64,000 nt of DNA from the NCBI GenBank assembly GCA_008477525.1, contig SPDT01000001.1, positions 620,001 through 684,000 on the forward strand. The letters run 5' to 3'. The notes under the pieces are model-generated. The model did not search any database and had not been told where the DNA came from. It saw only the letters and a list, made by a program, of their open reading frames with translations. Below are positions 11,212 to 23,859 of this stretch, piece by piece. The position numbers and the translations under genes were made by a program. The first letter of the stretch is position 1. Each line of letters opens with the position of its first letter. This DNA comes from Hypomyces perniciosus. Lineage: Eukaryota; Ascomycota; Sordariomycetes; Hypocreales; Hypocreaceae.

Positions 11212-12282
11212 TCATCGTCGACGGTCCCGGTCGTAATCACGACGTCGGTCTCTATGCCGATCATAGTCTCGATCCCTATTATCCCTATCCCGATCCCGAT
11301 GTCGACTATCGCGATACCCATCCCTCTCACGCTCGCGCTCCCTCTCTCGTTCCCTCTTATAGCTGTCCTCACCCCGATGGCTTTCCTTGCGCTTGCTCTC
11401 CTCGCGACGATAATCATCCAGCTTTGGCCTCGACTTTTTCTTGCCATTTTGGTCCCAGCCGCCCAGGTTTTCTTCCTCCTTGAGCTCCTTAGCGCCGAGA
11501 CCAAGTTGGTTTGGCCGTCGGCGGACTTCTTTTATTTTGGGGCCGCGGCTCTCGCCGTTCCAGCCCAAGCCACGGAGGAGAGCGGCACCAAATTCCTCGA
11601 TGGGTATGGCTTCATAGTCTTCGAGGCTGGATGGTGCGCCGGCTTTTTCGACGTCGCGATTGTAGGCGTCGTCTTCCGTTGGTAGGGATTTGATGACGAA
11701 TTTTGGCTTTTCGGGGACTTTGCCGAGAAGAGCGTCCATGGCGTCGTCGTCAATCGTTCGTTTAAGAGAGGGTTCGCCATCTTTATTCCCATCTTCTTTT
11801 TTCTCATCACCGGTTTCGGCAGTTGGCAGCTCCTTGGCATCGTCTTCTGGTGTCGTCTTCTTCTCCTTCACTGTCAAGCCCCATTTCATAGCCTTGTCCT
11901 GGTCTGAGGGTTCCGCATCAACAGCAGCTTCATTCTTTTGGTCCCTCGCCTCTTCAGACACTGGGTTCTTCGACTTCCGCTGCGTTCTCAGCTCGTCTTT
12001 CCAATTTCGATTCGGCTGCCTCGCAATGACATATTCCTTCTTCTCCACCTTGACCCGCTCCGTTTCCGCGCCATCTGCGCCAAATCCTGTAATAGTCTCA
12101 TGTTTTCCATGGCGGTTGCCATCGTCTGATTCTGAATCAGAGCCACCCCCCAGAGCGTGGGAACGTGGTCGCTTGCCGAGCGTGGAGGAAGGCGGATTCG
12201 GACGACGTATTGGTTTTTTACTTGTTGAAGAAGAGCCTGCACCAAACTTGATGGCTATGCGCCCTCTGCTCGGGTCAGACAT
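11212..12282 (-). CDS. SPP2: Pre-mRNA splicing factor Spp2 (G-patch)
   Basis: This 356-residue intronless gene encodes the Spp2/GPKOW-type splicing factor. Its G-patch recruits and activates the DEAH helicase Prp2, which converts the spliceosome to its catalytically active form. The N-terminus (MSDPSRGRIAIKFG) matches the family start. The G-patch-like segment covers about residues 219-265, with IPIEEFGAALLRGLGW followed by a basic Asn-Gln-Leu-Gly-Leu-Gly stretch. The C-terminus beyond residue 285 is low complexity, alternating Arg with Asp/Glu, as in many nuclear splicing proteins. The start ATG at 12282 faces Vid21 across a 1-kb shared upstream region. Long plus-strand frames here are shadows of the Arg/Asp-rich region. 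Confidence 0.9.
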   Translation of the reverse strand: MSDPSRGRIAIKFGAGSSSTSKKPIRRPNPPSSTLGKRPRSHALGGGSDSESDDGNRHGKHETITGFGADGAETERVKVEKKEYVIARQPNRNWKDELRTQRKSKNPVSEEARDQKNEAAVDAEPSDQDKAMKWGLTVKEKKTTPEDDAKELPTAETGDEKKEDGNKDGEPSLKRTIDDDAMDALLGKVPEKPKFVIKSLPTEDDAYNRDVEKAGAPSSLEDYEAIPIEEFGAALLRGLGWNGESRGPKIKEVRRRPNQLGLGAKELKEEENLGGWDQNGKKKSRPKLDDYRREESKRKESHRGEDSYKRERERERERERDGYRDSRHRDRDRDNRDRDYDRHRDRRRDYDRDRRR

Positions 12283-13296
12283 TGCGTGTAAACTGTGTGA
12301 TTTGTGAAAGGTTGCAGAAGACGATATACCTTTGGCGTGAGGCGAGTTGGAAGGAGTATTGATCTATCAAGGTTGTATGTATCGCGAGTCTCGTGGATGA
12401 CATGAGACTAACGGACAAAAGGTAGATCAGATGTGGGGCCTTTAGGCAAGAGGTCCAGCCGCATTCTTACTCGTAGGAATAAAGAGCATGTGCTTTGGCA
12501 GGTACCTTGCCTTGGCTTTTACTGTGAGGGGTACTTAGTGCGACACCAACCATCAGGAATTTTTTTCAGTTTAGGCGGCGGTTTCCCCGTAGCTCTGTAT
12601 CTGCCTTGTGGAGAGCATTGAACCTCTACTTCGTACCGTACCAAAGACTTCTTGGTTGGGCTTGGGTGAGAACAGCGGGATGTACTGTGACATGAAGTAA
12701 ATGACAGATTTCGATGACGAGGAGACCCAGGGAGACCTTATAAAATCTGCGATAAAATGGTTCATCTTTCAGTTAATAAAAGGGTACAAGAGATTGTCTC
12801 AGAGCAAAACTTGCTTATAGATTTGATGACAAGTCACAACTCACATACAAGGAGATCCTATTTAACTGATGATGCGTCGTTGACAAGTCCAAAATCGAGT
12901 GCAGTGATGTACTGTACCAACTGGCAGATTGCACGGTGACGGGACTGCTCGTCCCCCTCCATAGTGCAATTTCGTTAGCGCACTCGCTGCCCGTTTACGG
13001 CTATCTTCTGTTAGCGGCCAGTGGAGCCTGCACAGTGCCAAATGCGGAGCAGGCGGAGTCAGTCCAGCTTGCTGCTGAAATCCCCCCTGTGATCCCCCCA
13101 AGACACTGGAGCCCGACAGAATTTGACGCCCTCCCACAGACTGGCGACACGCTCGAGGGACAGCAAAATTCGTCAACACGGTGACCACCACGACCTTTTC
13201 CATCGCCGTGCACTTCGTCCTGCATCTCAGACGACTTCTCTGGGCATCCTCCGACATCCGTTTCGCCCGCAAACGGATGTCGCTACCACCGATGCT
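12283..13296. other. Divergent intergenic, SPP2 and VID21 promoters
   Basis: About 1 kb between divergent start codons. Short frames exist on both strands but none has coding character. No tRNA, repeat family or mobile element was recognised; the region is presumably promoter and 5' UTR for both genes. Confidence 0.4.
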
Positions 13297-16200
13297 ATGA
13301 CTGAGGTCGGGCACGCCGATCTATCGAGGCTGCTTCAATCCAAGCGAAACGACTGCAAGTGAGTGCCTGCTCAAATGAAAGAGCGAATTTTTCCGATTCC
13401 AACGAGGTGATTTTTGCCGTGCTGACGCCAGACAGTGCAATCGTAACGTCGCGGAAGAGAAAACTTCGCGAGCTCTTTGCGGTCGCGACACAGGTCAATG
13501 GCCTGCCGGAGGATGCCTTCGCGAACCCCGACGCGCCGGTGGCGGCCACCCCCGAATGGCAGTTCCTCCAAGCCAGTGACATCTTGCAGTGCGTCTCCCC
13601 AATATATAAATGCCATTTCCCCCATGGGTTTTAATTGTCTTCCCGTTTTTGTTGCTGTCGGCGCGTCTCGCGTCTGGTTGTCACCGGAGTGATACTGATC
13701 TTTATGCAGAGGCAAGACACTGAACGACCTAATCATTCCCCCACGGCCGAAGCTGTCACTAGACGTACTGAAGCAATCACTCGCAAGATCGATACAGGCG
13801 GCGAGCCATGTGGCCTCGGCATCAATAGTCGGAACTGCGAGGGAAAGCGTATCAGTCGCGAAATCTGAAGGGCAATCATCCGATGGCGTTGCAACGAATG
13901 GGTCTAGCACTGCACCTCCGGTCAATGGAACTATTACTGCGCCTTCAGTCAATGTTAGCAAATCACCAGCGAAGTCAACGCAACCTACGCCAGCACCTAC
14001 CATTCCAACAGCGCCTTCCCAGAGCCCCGTCAATACTGAGCAGCCAGGGGCTACATCCACGAAACCTCCAGCGAACGTCGAGCCCACGCCCCCTTTAACG
14101 GTGCCCGCGAAGGAAAATGTGAAGCAGACAGGAGAGAGGGCGGATCCGGTGGCAGAGGCGGAGGCTGGCGATTCTTCTGAGCGACGGCTACCACAAGTGA
14201 CCTTTCCCCCTGGAACAAAGGGTTCACCCTCGACAGAGGCTGCAAGGAGCGCTACAGAGGCAGGTGTTGTGGATGTAAAGGCGGGAAATACATTGCAGAA
14301 TGGTTCTCGCGATACACCGATCGTCCAAACTCACGGACTCTCCATCAAGGTTCCAAACCACATGTCCAAAACAGCCGAACCATTGTCGTCCCCTGGTTCA
14401 ACCGCCCCAAGCGCCACTACACCCGCCATTCATGACGCTTCCACGGACACAAGTCCCGAACACGATGGTCCGCAGTCCCCAGACGACAGAACAGAGCAGG
14501 AGGCTGAGCCGAAGACAGGTCAAAACGGGGGAGATGGTGATGAGACTCTTGAGGATGTTGCAGTGGGATCAGATGAAGTTGAAGTTCAACATGAGGCTAT
14601 TAAGGAGACAACTGCCGCGGATGAAGACCAATTACTGCAGGAATCCATCCGGTCGAGTACTGCGGCTGCAAGCCCTGATGCCGACACGAACCTACCTGAT
14701 GCCCCTGCGGCTAAGGTTGACGCCCCTGTCACCACCCAGGAAGCTCCCTCTGTTGCAAAGAACAGCGTAGAGTTGCATCCTACAGATAACACAAACCAGC
14801 CAGCCTCGTCCACGCCAGCCTCGTCCACGCCAGCCGTTGACGCTCCTAGTGAGGTTCCGGATAGCCAGGAAGAAGCACCAGAAGAAATGGACGTAGATGG
14901 CCCTGAAACTGCTACCGAAATCGCCACCGAAACTCAACGCACAACAAAACCTTCACATGACGCCAATATTCCACCTCAAAGTTCTCCAACAACACCACCC
15001 CCTATTCAAGCAACACCGCCCAAAGAAATTCCACAAGCTCCAGAAAGGGCTGTTACACGAGTCTCATCTGGTGCTTTGAGACTCAAGTCCGTAACGGAGA
15101 TAGTTGGAGGCACTTCACGACTCCCTGCTACGGAAAGAAATACCACCAAGGCTCCACAGAACCAACTTACACCAGTCACTTCCACTCCTCAATCACCACC
15201 TGTACGAATCAAGAGTACGATCCGGAAGGAGCGGTCAAAACCTCAGGTATCCGCTGTCCTGTTCGGCAAACAACCCAAACGTGTTGAGGACAAGGCCATA
15301 GTTCCCGGCCAAAGGGAGACTATTCAACCTTCTGATGACTATTATACCCCTCTTTTTATCCAGAATTTTACAGGAGCCACCAACTGGATGCAGCCCATCG
15401 AGAAGATTCTTTTCCATGCTAATAAGACGGTCGCTACGCCAGATGCTTATCTGGCGATTCAAGATCATCAGGCATGCAAGGTGCTTCGCAGGGTCTATCA
15501 TCTCCAACAGCATGATAAATGGTCTCTCCGACAGCCCAAGCGCTGTCCAGAGCCGACTCGACCACCAACGCAATGGGATGTTCTATTCCAGGAAATGAAA
15601 TGGATGCGAACAGATTTCCGAGAAGAACGAAAATGGAAAATGGCAATGGCAAAAAATCTGGCTCACGCTTGTGCCGAATGGATCGAGTCGACTCTTGAAG
15701 AACGTAAGATTTTACAGGTCCCTGCGTACATTCCCCCGAAGACTCAGGCAATCGATGATGTTGCGATGAGTGATGTGGAGGCGGATAGTGCAGAGAACCA
15801 TCCCACTCCAGATCTCGTATCCGGGGACGTGGATTCACCGCAAATCTTGGATGAATTGAGTGAAGACTTTCCAGAAACAGTCGCGCCATCAGCAATTTTC
15901 GCACTACAAGACGACGATGTCGTATTTGCACTACGAAGAACACCCGCGTCTGATAAGCTACTCGAAGAGCTGCCAATGTATGGAGCACCCCTCAAGGCTC
16001 CACGGTTTGAGCTCACTGGTCCGGAATACGACCCAGACGCGCATTGGCGACGACCGGCCTTGCCTCTGAGCAAATATGTCGAAGGCCAGATGAAGCTGCT
16101 GTCAGAGGGTCCTCCCCGGAAGCGTAGCCGGTTTAGTTATCGGAACGAGGAGTCGGATGACGAAAAGGACAGTGGTTTCGATGCTGATGCGCTGTCGTTT

Positions 16201-18093
16201 AACCTGAAGTTATCCCCCTCAAGCAATGAGGTTGCCCTATTTACCCCCGAGTCAAAACATATTCGTGATCGACTGCACGCAGGTCATCAGTTCCGACCAC
16301 CATCTGAACACCCCATGCCTCTCCAGAGCTTTTATGAATGTCGAAGTCCATCACAGTGGACTGTGGTTGAGGATGACGAACTTCGTGGACTGGTCCGAGA
16401 ATATTCCTACAACTGGTCACTCATATCCAATATGCTATCAACCAAGTCTCTTTTCATATCCGGTGCCGAGAGGCGAACGCCGTGGGAATGCTTCGAAAGG
16501 TGGATCAATCTTGAAGGCCTTCCCGCGGACATGCAAAAGACGCAATACTTCAAGGCATACAACGGTAGAATCGAAGCTGCGCAGCGTGTCATTGCTCAGC
16601 AAAACCAAATAGCCGCGCAGCAAGCAAGCGCATCCGGCGGCGCCGTGACACCAGTCCGACGACGACAATCCACACCCCTGAGAGTTGAGAGACGTCGTAA
16701 CCAGAAGCATCTCACCCTCATCGATGCGATGAGAAAGCTCGCCAAGAAGAGAGAGACCACTATCCAGAAACAGCAGCATAACGCGTCTCAGAACGCCGCC
16801 AAGAAGACGAGCGACACTGTTGCGCAAAGACCAACTAAGACACCGAGAGACTACAGCTTGTTGCGATGGGAACGCGATCAGGCCCTGGCAGAAAAGATGG
16901 CGCAATACGCGGCGCGGCAGGAAGCACAGCGACGAGTAAGTGACGTAGTTTTATATATCATGCTGTCCTTGAACTAACCAATTATTTAGGCTGCGATACA
17001 GGCCAGAAACCAGAGCCAGAACGCCCAACTCGCTGGGGCATCCGCCGCAGCACAAGTCAACCAGGCAGCTAATCATGCTGGTGTCAGCAATGGTGTTCCT
17101 GCTGTTGGCCGGGCTGGTGTTCCTAATCAACTGGCTGTTGCTGCAGCTGCTGCTGCTGCTCAAGGCCGACCTCGGATGCCTATGCAGGCTCCTGCTAACG
17201 GCGTGAGTGCCATTGGTGTGCAAGCCCAGATGGGTGGCAATCTCGCTCCTCCGGCGCAGATGAATGGAATCCCGCAAGCTCAGTTGCAAGCCCTACAGGC
17301 CATGCAAGCGCAACATAGGATGCCAATGCCGAATCAACAACCGGATGCCAACCTGATGATGCGTGCACAGCGCATCTCAGAGCAGCAGCGGGCAGCGGTT
17401 CAGATTCAGCACGCCCAGCAACAGGTTGGCGTTGGGACTCCGAGTCAACAAGGCCAGCAAGGTTCGCCACCGAATATGCGTAACGGCGTGGCCATCAATC
17501 CGCAGACGTTCCTAAATAATGCTCAAGCTATGATGGCTTCCTTCAACGCTAATGGCGGCCACTCCCCAGTGCCCAATGGTCTTCAAATGCCGGCTATTCC
17601 CAACGGCACGTCTCCGGGTCCACGACTGCCAACGCAAATTCCTCCAAGCATTGCTGCGCAGCTTGCTCAACTTGAGGCGCAATTCCGAGCGAAGAATCCC
17701 ACCCTAACGCCCGAGCAGACTCGGCATCTTGCTACTGAGCATCTGACGCGAGCCATGATGGCGCAAAGGCAAAGTGCTATGAATGCTGCTGCTGGTGGAC
17801 AACCGGGAATAGCGACGAGTATTGCTGCTACTACCAGCCCTCATCAATATGCTGCGCTGCTTAGACAACAGCAACAGTTGCAACAGCAGCAGCAGCAGCA
17901 ACATGCTCAGCAACCGCAACCGCAACCATCTCAGCCAGCACAGCAACAACACCAGCCGCAGCCGCAACAGCCGCAGCAACAGTCTCAACCTCAACCGCAA
18001 CCACAGCCACAAGTCAATCCAGGGGCTGGAAGTCCTGCACAAGTCCCACAACGTCAAGCCAGCAGCGGTGCAACGCCTTCGACAAGCAAATAA
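13297..18093 (+). CDS. VID21: NuA4 histone acetyltransferase scaffold Vid21/Eaf1 (HSA and SANT domains)
   Basis: The spliced product is 1,514 residues, from exons 13297-13358, 13436-13588, 13710-16935 and 16990-18093. Exons 1-3 rebuild the conserved N-terminal segment around SRKRKLRELFAVAT and SDILQGKTLND. An HSA domain, which binds nuclear actin and Arp4, lies near residues 690-735 (TQWDVLFQEMKWMRTDFREE). A Myb/SANT domain lies near 950-1010 (SQWTVVEDDELRGLVREY). The region between about residues 100 and 480 is disordered Pro/Thr/Ser-rich sequence; the C-terminus is Gln-rich with a polyQ run around 17,860-17,905. Vid21/Eaf1 is the platform that assembles NuA4, which acetylates histones H4 and H2A. 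A 15-bp tandem duplication near 14,809-14,838 repeats Ser-Ser-Thr-Pro-Ala. Confidence 0.94.
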
Positions 18094-18698
18094 AACCTCT
18101 CTGTTTTTCTGGATTGTTTCGGCCGCTTCATGGTCTAGTTTCTTCTCTCTCGTTTTTGCTTCGTTAGGCGTCTCGTCAGGTATTAAGGGGGGGGACTTGG
18201 TGTCAAGGGGTGTCGGTTGGTTATTTTTTGCGTAGATGCTTTCCTGCGAAGGTGGGGACGGGAATAAGCGTCTCCCTTGGTAGAACGAGGATATGTGGAG
18301 GGTGTTTGAATCTCTGTAACGTGGGAAGAGTGAAGCCTCCCATGGGCCAGTGTAGAAATGTACATAGTAATCATCGTCACAACGACAAAGGCAACTCGTG
18401 GCCTTTTTGCCCACGCCAAAAAAAGGCTGCTGGGAGGAAAGAAGATAACATACATAATTACACACTAGACGCGCAGTTTTTGCCTGTCTTCCCCCTAATA
18501 CTCTGGTCCCATCTCGACTGCTGTGCTTTGCTCTGCTGGTTTCATCACTCCTTGAATTGCACATTTCTCTCAGAATGATCGAGGACATGGAACAAGGAAA
18601 ACATTCATGAATTCTATCAATGTCATAACGCCAGTTATTATATGCACTGGTACATCAAAAGACCCAAAAAAACAGTATTCATCTAATACCTAGACCCC
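18094..18698. other. Convergent intergenic between VID21 and NHX1
   Basis: About 605 bp between two converging stop codons. It holds both 3' UTRs, with T-rich stretches and a G-run near 18,187. No gene or RNA feature is recognised. Confidence 0.4.
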
Positions 18699-20918
18699 TC
18701 ACACACCCCCAGGACCGCCTCTGCCTCCATCGCCATGGAGCAACAGTTTCGGCTTGATAAAGTCCTCGTCCAACTGCCTTAACAGGCCCGCTGGATCCTC
18801 GGTAGATAACAGCTGTCTGATCGCACCTGTTGCCGTTATGGGCGTCGAAGTAGACGGCTCGGCTGCTGGGCTCATAAAGGCGCTATCAGTGTGAGGTGCT
18901 GACCTGTCCTGTGAGCGAGGGGAACGCCTCGCAGGGGGTGGCAGGTCGGAAGTGTCGATGTCGCTGTCAATATCCGAATCATCGGGGTTGGCACGACCGA
19001 GCAGATCGGCCCGCTCAAAATCATCCGCGTTGCGAGCTGAATTCTTACGGCTCAGACTATGCGCACGAGCAGCGCCAGTGTGCGGCGAGGAATGACCAGA
19101 TACGTAGGCCGCGGAGCGGTTCGGTTCTGCGTCGAGATTATTCATGGCAACATTTCCGTTGCGACGAGGCTGGTATCCGATCGCAACGCCAGAACGCTTA
19201 ATCTGCAAACCGGTGCCAAAAGACTCGATGTCAAACTCGTCATCGCTGTCGATCTCATCGACCACACCAGTGCGGATACCCAAAATCTCCAACATGCGGG
19301 CTGTAGTGCCGCCAAAGATGATGACAGTAAGCACGACCACGACCAAAACAGTAGCCCTAAGAGCATAGGAATTCTCGCCAGTTAGGAGAGCTGCCAGGGC
19401 TACACCGACAGCTCCACGAAGACCAGCCCAGAAGAGCATGGCTTGATAGTTGTAGGGGAGCTCATCGCCGACCTCAACGCCCCTTCTCCTAGCTCGGTAG
19501 CGAATAACCCAGTTGATTGCCTTAGAGAGGGGGAAGACGGCAACCCATCGAGCGGCACAGACAGCACATATGGTAACAATGATGAGAGGTGGCTGGAACT
19601 GAAGCGCGTTATCTGTGAAGAGAGCCAAACCAAGGTAGATGAAAATGAAGTTTTCTGACAGCTGCGACATGACCTGGAAGATGTACTTCGTGGTAAGTTG
19701 AGTGCGTCTCGACATGTTAAAGTAAGCATAATGCTTCAAGGTGATGCCGCAGAACAGCAGGGACACAATTCCTAATACGTGTCAGTTACAGCGTACAATT
19801 CCTTTTCTCGGTGTCAACTCACCGGACATGTGGACGCCATGCGAAAAGAAATATGTCGCATAGGCGATCAAAATGATCAAACAGCTTTCTATCTTGGGGA
19901 ACCTTCTAACATAGGTGAATTTGAGAAGCAAGGCCGTAGCCACACCAACAATGACACCGATAAGCATGCTGCCGAAAAAGACAAGCAAGAAAATGCCGGT
20001 ACCCTCGAAGAAGCTGATGACACCATAGTTGCCCCCTTCGCCTTTGTTGTATTTCTGTGCCGTTTCGAAGATGACAATGGCGATAGCATCATTGAGGATT
20101 GACTCGCCGAAAATAATGGTGTATAGTTTAGGGTCTACTTTGTATGTGTTGAAAATAGCCAGAATCGTCACCGGATCTGTGGCAGAGAGTGTTGCGCCAA
20201 CGGAAATAGCGTCGACAAAGGTCATAGGCAGAGACCCAGGCAGCTGAGCAAACATCCATAAAATCAAGCCAATGACCACGGCAGAGAGAAAGGTTCCGGC
20301 GAATGCAAATGTCAAGATGGTTCCAATGTTGCGAAAGAAGTTGCCTTGGTGTAGTTCGTAGCCGGACGAGAGGATGATGGGTGGCAGCAGGAGATTGAAG
20401 AAGATCTGGTAATCGAAGCTAATGAGGTTTCGAATCGAGTCGCCAGAGGTTATGAGGAGGACGAGGCCGACCGTCATTCCTGCAAAACGAATCAAGTCAG
20501 CAACGCCTGATGGGCTATGGTCTTGTCTTGTCTTGTCTTGTTCGGGGGCTTGACGCTTGATCTAACCTGCAAAGATGGAGATGACAGTCTCGTGGACCGC
20601 GGTCACCTTCTTCATCTGGAGCATGTAACTTGTGAAGAAGGCAATTATGAGCAGCATAATGGATATGAAGAGCGCCCATGCTGCGAAGAGTTCTTTCTGC
20701 GCCGAATCACCCTCTGTATTCACGTTGTCGTCGTCAGCAATCTTCTCTAACAATATGCATCTGTCTCGTCACCAGTAACACACCTTCTGGGTCGGACTCC
20801 TCAGCCTCTCGGCCTGTACATTATACGTTGTCAGTTCCATTTCCGAGTGATGCGCGATATCAGTGCAAGACGCACGAAGGAGCCGCAACCCTAGGTTGGC
20901 GAGCTCTGCGGCCGCCAT
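18699..20918 (-). CDS. NHX1: Endosomal/vacuolar Na+(K+)/H+ exchanger Nhx1
   Basis: This 660-residue CPA1-family exchanger trades cytosolic Na+ or K+ for lumenal H+ in late endosomes and the vacuole, affecting pH and traffic. Minus-strand exons are 20918-20876, 20813-20784, 20746-20567, 20479-19823 and 19771-18699, whose lengths sum to a multiple of three. About 12 membrane spans are visible. Landmarks are FFNLLLPPIILSSGYEL (amiloride-site region), SVGATLSATDPVT and FGESILNDAIAIV (ion-binding Asp), and FWAGLRGAVGVALA. The cytosolic tail is Ser/Asp-rich. The first two short exons are the least certain part: the second intron would be only 37 bp, but it restores the expected acidic leader EAEESDPE. 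The third intron carries four TCTTG repeats (20521-20540). Confidence 0.93.
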
Positions 20919-21995
20919 TGTAGACGTGGATCTTGATATTGATCTTGATCTTAATCTTGCACTCGTGGCTAAGATCTAAACGCGGTGGAGGCGGAAATCG
21001 TCGGATAGAGCCCGTGCGCGAGCCTTACGGCACAAGCGATAGGAGCATGGGATCGCAGTCTGAAGCGCCGTTATATCACCGTTTGAGAAGATCGCAGCGT
21101 CGAAAATAGGTGCAGAATGCGACGGTGAGGTTGGAAGTTGAACGTGTTCGCAAGCTCCATGTTTGGTCGATAATAATGGCACCTAAGGTAGGTACCTATT
21201 GATGCAGGTGATCTGCTTAGGGGGACCATAATAGATAGATAGGCCTGCCAACCTTGGTTAGTGGACGTGAATCCCGCTAGAAGGTTGCCTGCAGCAAACT
21301 GGTCCACTGGATTGCGAGGCAAGGTTTCAAGAGAACTTGGAAGTAGCGCTACCTCTTCATCCAATACTCAGGCCATGGTTAAGAGAGTACTCGATACGTC
21401 CATTCCCTGGTCCATTCTCGGGTCACATCCCAGACTCTGGGATCGTTTTCATGTGAGCCTCCAATCGCATCGATGCTTGTGGTTACATATGTATGCGGAT
21501 GACATTGGCCAAGACGGAGATTCATATCGCCCTGCTTTCCCCAGCAGGCAGCTCCAGTGTTGCTACGGGCAGCCAACCCAACTGCCATCTTGAGGTATTA
21601 CCGTGTCCTTGGCACCTTGAGGCCCTTGAGTGCTTCGCTTCTCTTCAAAATGAAACCGCCATACGAAGTATTAGACGTTCAGCACAGCGGGGCTGTCCCG
21701 CCTCGATGACGCAGTGGGGGGTTTTCCGTCGGCGTTTTAGAAGGCCTTACAGCGGGATGTGGGCTCTTTAGTGGTCTCGTATTGCCAGCCAACGCCAACC
21801 AGCCGTGTTTCCGTTACATTCATCGGCTACGGTCCGTCCACTGAACTCCAGCCATCTTCACCAAGCTGCCAGCTATCCACTGCCACTGCCACTGCCGCTG
21901 CCGCCTCCAACTCGTCCATATCCGAGGAGCGTGCCTGTGGCTTGTGTATATTAATGCGACGCAGTTTGAAGCCTCCTCCAGACACGTAGACAAGA
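20919..21995. other. Divergent intergenic, NHX1 and ARL3 promoters
   Basis: Just over 1 kb between divergent starts. It includes a TAGGTACCTA-like element near 21,188 and a GCCACTGCCACTGCC repeat near 21,880. Short frames are not convincing genes. Confidence 0.4.
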
Positions 21996-22717
21996 ATGTA
22001 TCATCTCGCCAAGGGCCTCTACCTTTATGCGACGAGCAAAGAAGGTTAGCAAGCTCGCAAGCATCTTCCTCCCCCCACCACCTATGCGATCACCAACCTC
22101 TAACGGCCTTTTTCCCCCAACCGCCAGAATACTCGGTGATTCTCCTCGGCCTCGACAATGCCGGCAAAACGACCTTCCACGAGCAGGTCAAGGCCATGTA
22201 CCTCCCGAACGCGCCCGCGCCTAAGCTCAAGACTGTGCCTACGGTAGGCCAGAACGTCTCGACCATCACGCTGCCGGACATGTACATCAAGCTCTGGGAC
22301 GTCGGAGGCCAGATGTCGCTTCGGAAGCTGTGGCAGAGCTACTACGCAAGCTGCCATGCCATCGTCTTCATAATCGACAGCACCGACATCGGCGACGGAG
22401 ACCTTGAGCACGAGAGCAGTGGTAGGCTGGAGGAGTGTCGACTGGTCCTTGAGGATGTGCTACAACATTCAGAGACGGAGGGTGTGCCGTTGCTGATACT
22501 GGCCAACAAGCAAGACAGAGAGGACTGCATTGAGACGATTCGGATCAAGGAGGGACTCGTCAAGAGAGTCATGGAGGGAGAGAAGGGCGGGGCTATACGA
22601 GATTCGCGGGTACTTTCCATGAGTGCTTTGACAGGCGAAGGCGTAAGAGAAGCTGTCGACTGGTTGCGCACGAGGGTGCAATGGAACAAAGAGTCTCGGC
22701 CGCCTGTGATGAGGTAG
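21996..22717 (+). CDS. ARL3: ARF-like GTPase Arl3 (ARFRP1 orthologue)
   Basis: This 212-residue small GTPase matches yeast Arl3 and animal ARFRP1, which act at the trans-Golgi to recruit Arl1 and its golgin effectors. Exons are 21996-22044 and 22128-22717 (83-bp intron with GTTAGC donor and CTAAC branch). The N-terminus begins Met-Tyr-His-Leu rather than with a myristoylatable Gly2; Arl3/ARFRP1 proteins are instead N-acetylated, and the aromatic residue 2 fits that. Walker A is GLDNAGKTT (residues 24-32), switch II begins at WDVGGQ (73-78), and the guanine specificity motif NKQD and a Ser-Ala-Leu motif follow. Exon 1 encodes only the amphipathic leader, so an unspliced model would misplace the start. 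Confidence 0.94.
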
Positions 22718-22916
22718 GGAGCTTCATAACGTATTTGGGGGTATGGGTCTACAAGAGTTGTCTTGCATGGTGTTTCGCGCGGCGTCTGGCTGAATAGATA
22801 GGATCTTTTTGGATCATCATGGCGATGTTGATTGCCTATTAGAAGGCATGTTTGGGGGTATCATGCATTTTCTCCTTTTTTACCATTATTATGCTACACA
22901 AGCCCTCCAAATGGCT

Positions 22917-23859
22917 TCATCTATCGTTCTCTGCTGACAGCTCAGCCATCAAGCCGCCCTTGTCTCTTCGTTTTGCATCTTCCACGAGCTTCTGGTCCAC
23001 CAAATCCGTAAACTCTTTTGACTTGGCGAGCGCCGTCTGAGCGCATTGCACGAATAATCGTGCATCGATGGGGGTCCCTCCAAGTTTCGAAATCTGGCTT
23101 ATCTCGCCATGCTTGTTCAAGCTGAATGTGCAGCTGCTCACTCGTAGCTGCTCCTCCAACAATGTCGTATCCAACAGAATCGTCTCGCCCTCTTCGCCAA
23201 AGAAGTTGAACGTTACGCAAAACGGGGAGTGTAGCCAACTCAATGGCACCGGTTCCCGCTCTGCTGGAGTGTAAATCGTAAGTGTCTCGCCCTCCATGCT
23301 GATGTCAGGCTTTCGGAAGTGCCTGAGGGCAGCCACGACGGCGAAACATGAGGCGTCGATGAGATTGCCGTCAGCGGAGAGGATATGCAGGTCAACTCTG
23401 ACAGACCAGCACTTTTGTCCGGCGACGAGACATAGTGATTCCGTATCCAAAGCTCCTGCTCTCCTGATGGTCTTTTCTAGCAGTCTTGAAAGCAAAACTT
23501 CGGTCTCGGTTGGCCGGTTCACCTCGAACGACGGCGCCACCATGGGACCGAGTTCAGAGGTAATTGTGAATACGCCATCAAACGGCCGGTCTGAGAATGG
23601 TACCGTCACCTCAGCCGATACTTTTGCCAATATTCTGTGATAATTTTAGTCATTACTTGACAGTCCATTGCTATCAAAGAAAAGACCACACATACCTCGT
23701 TTTTCCCAGCCTCACCTCAGCAACGCCATACTCATCTCCAAAGCTGAGAACCAGAGGTCGAAACTGATCAAATTTCCGGTTATCCAGGCGCAGTCCTTCC
23801 CCAATGGCCTGTAAGACAAAAGTTCTCTCACTTAGAGACGGCTCAGCTTCACGAGGCAT
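22917..23859 (-). CDS. RRP45: Exosome core subunit Rrp45 (RNase PH-like)
   Basis: The product is 293 residues from exons 23859-23696 and 23634-22917 (61-bp intron). It is an RNase PH-fold subunit of the RNA exosome ring, orthologous to yeast Rrp45 and human EXOSC9, acting in rRNA maturation and RNA decay in nucleus and cytoplasm. The N-terminus (SERTFVLQAIGEGLRLDNRK) and the following FDQF element are typical. The second exon carries the family block from PFSDRPFDG onward and the Asp-Gly-Asn-Leu-Ile-Asp-Ala motif. Like other eukaryotic ring subunits it is expected to be catalytically inactive. It starts 252 bp from divergent CWC15, so both RNA-processing genes share one short promoter region. 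Confidence 0.94.

Noticed and set aside
10962..11504. Arg/Ile/Gly-rich minus-strand frame overlapping the SPP2 end
   Set aside because: Out-of-frame reading of the Arg-Asp repeat tail of SPP2; no independent start context or conservation signal.
11254..12307. Plus-strand frames opposite SPP2 that look like membrane or Ser-rich proteins
   Set aside because: The hydrophobic and Ser-rich runs come from reading Arg/Asp- and Lys/Glu-rich coding DNA backwards.
17704..18588. Leu-rich minus-strand frame opposite the Gln-rich tail of VID21
   Set aside because: Leu runs are the reverse reading of CAG/CAA glutamine codons; no start or splice evidence.
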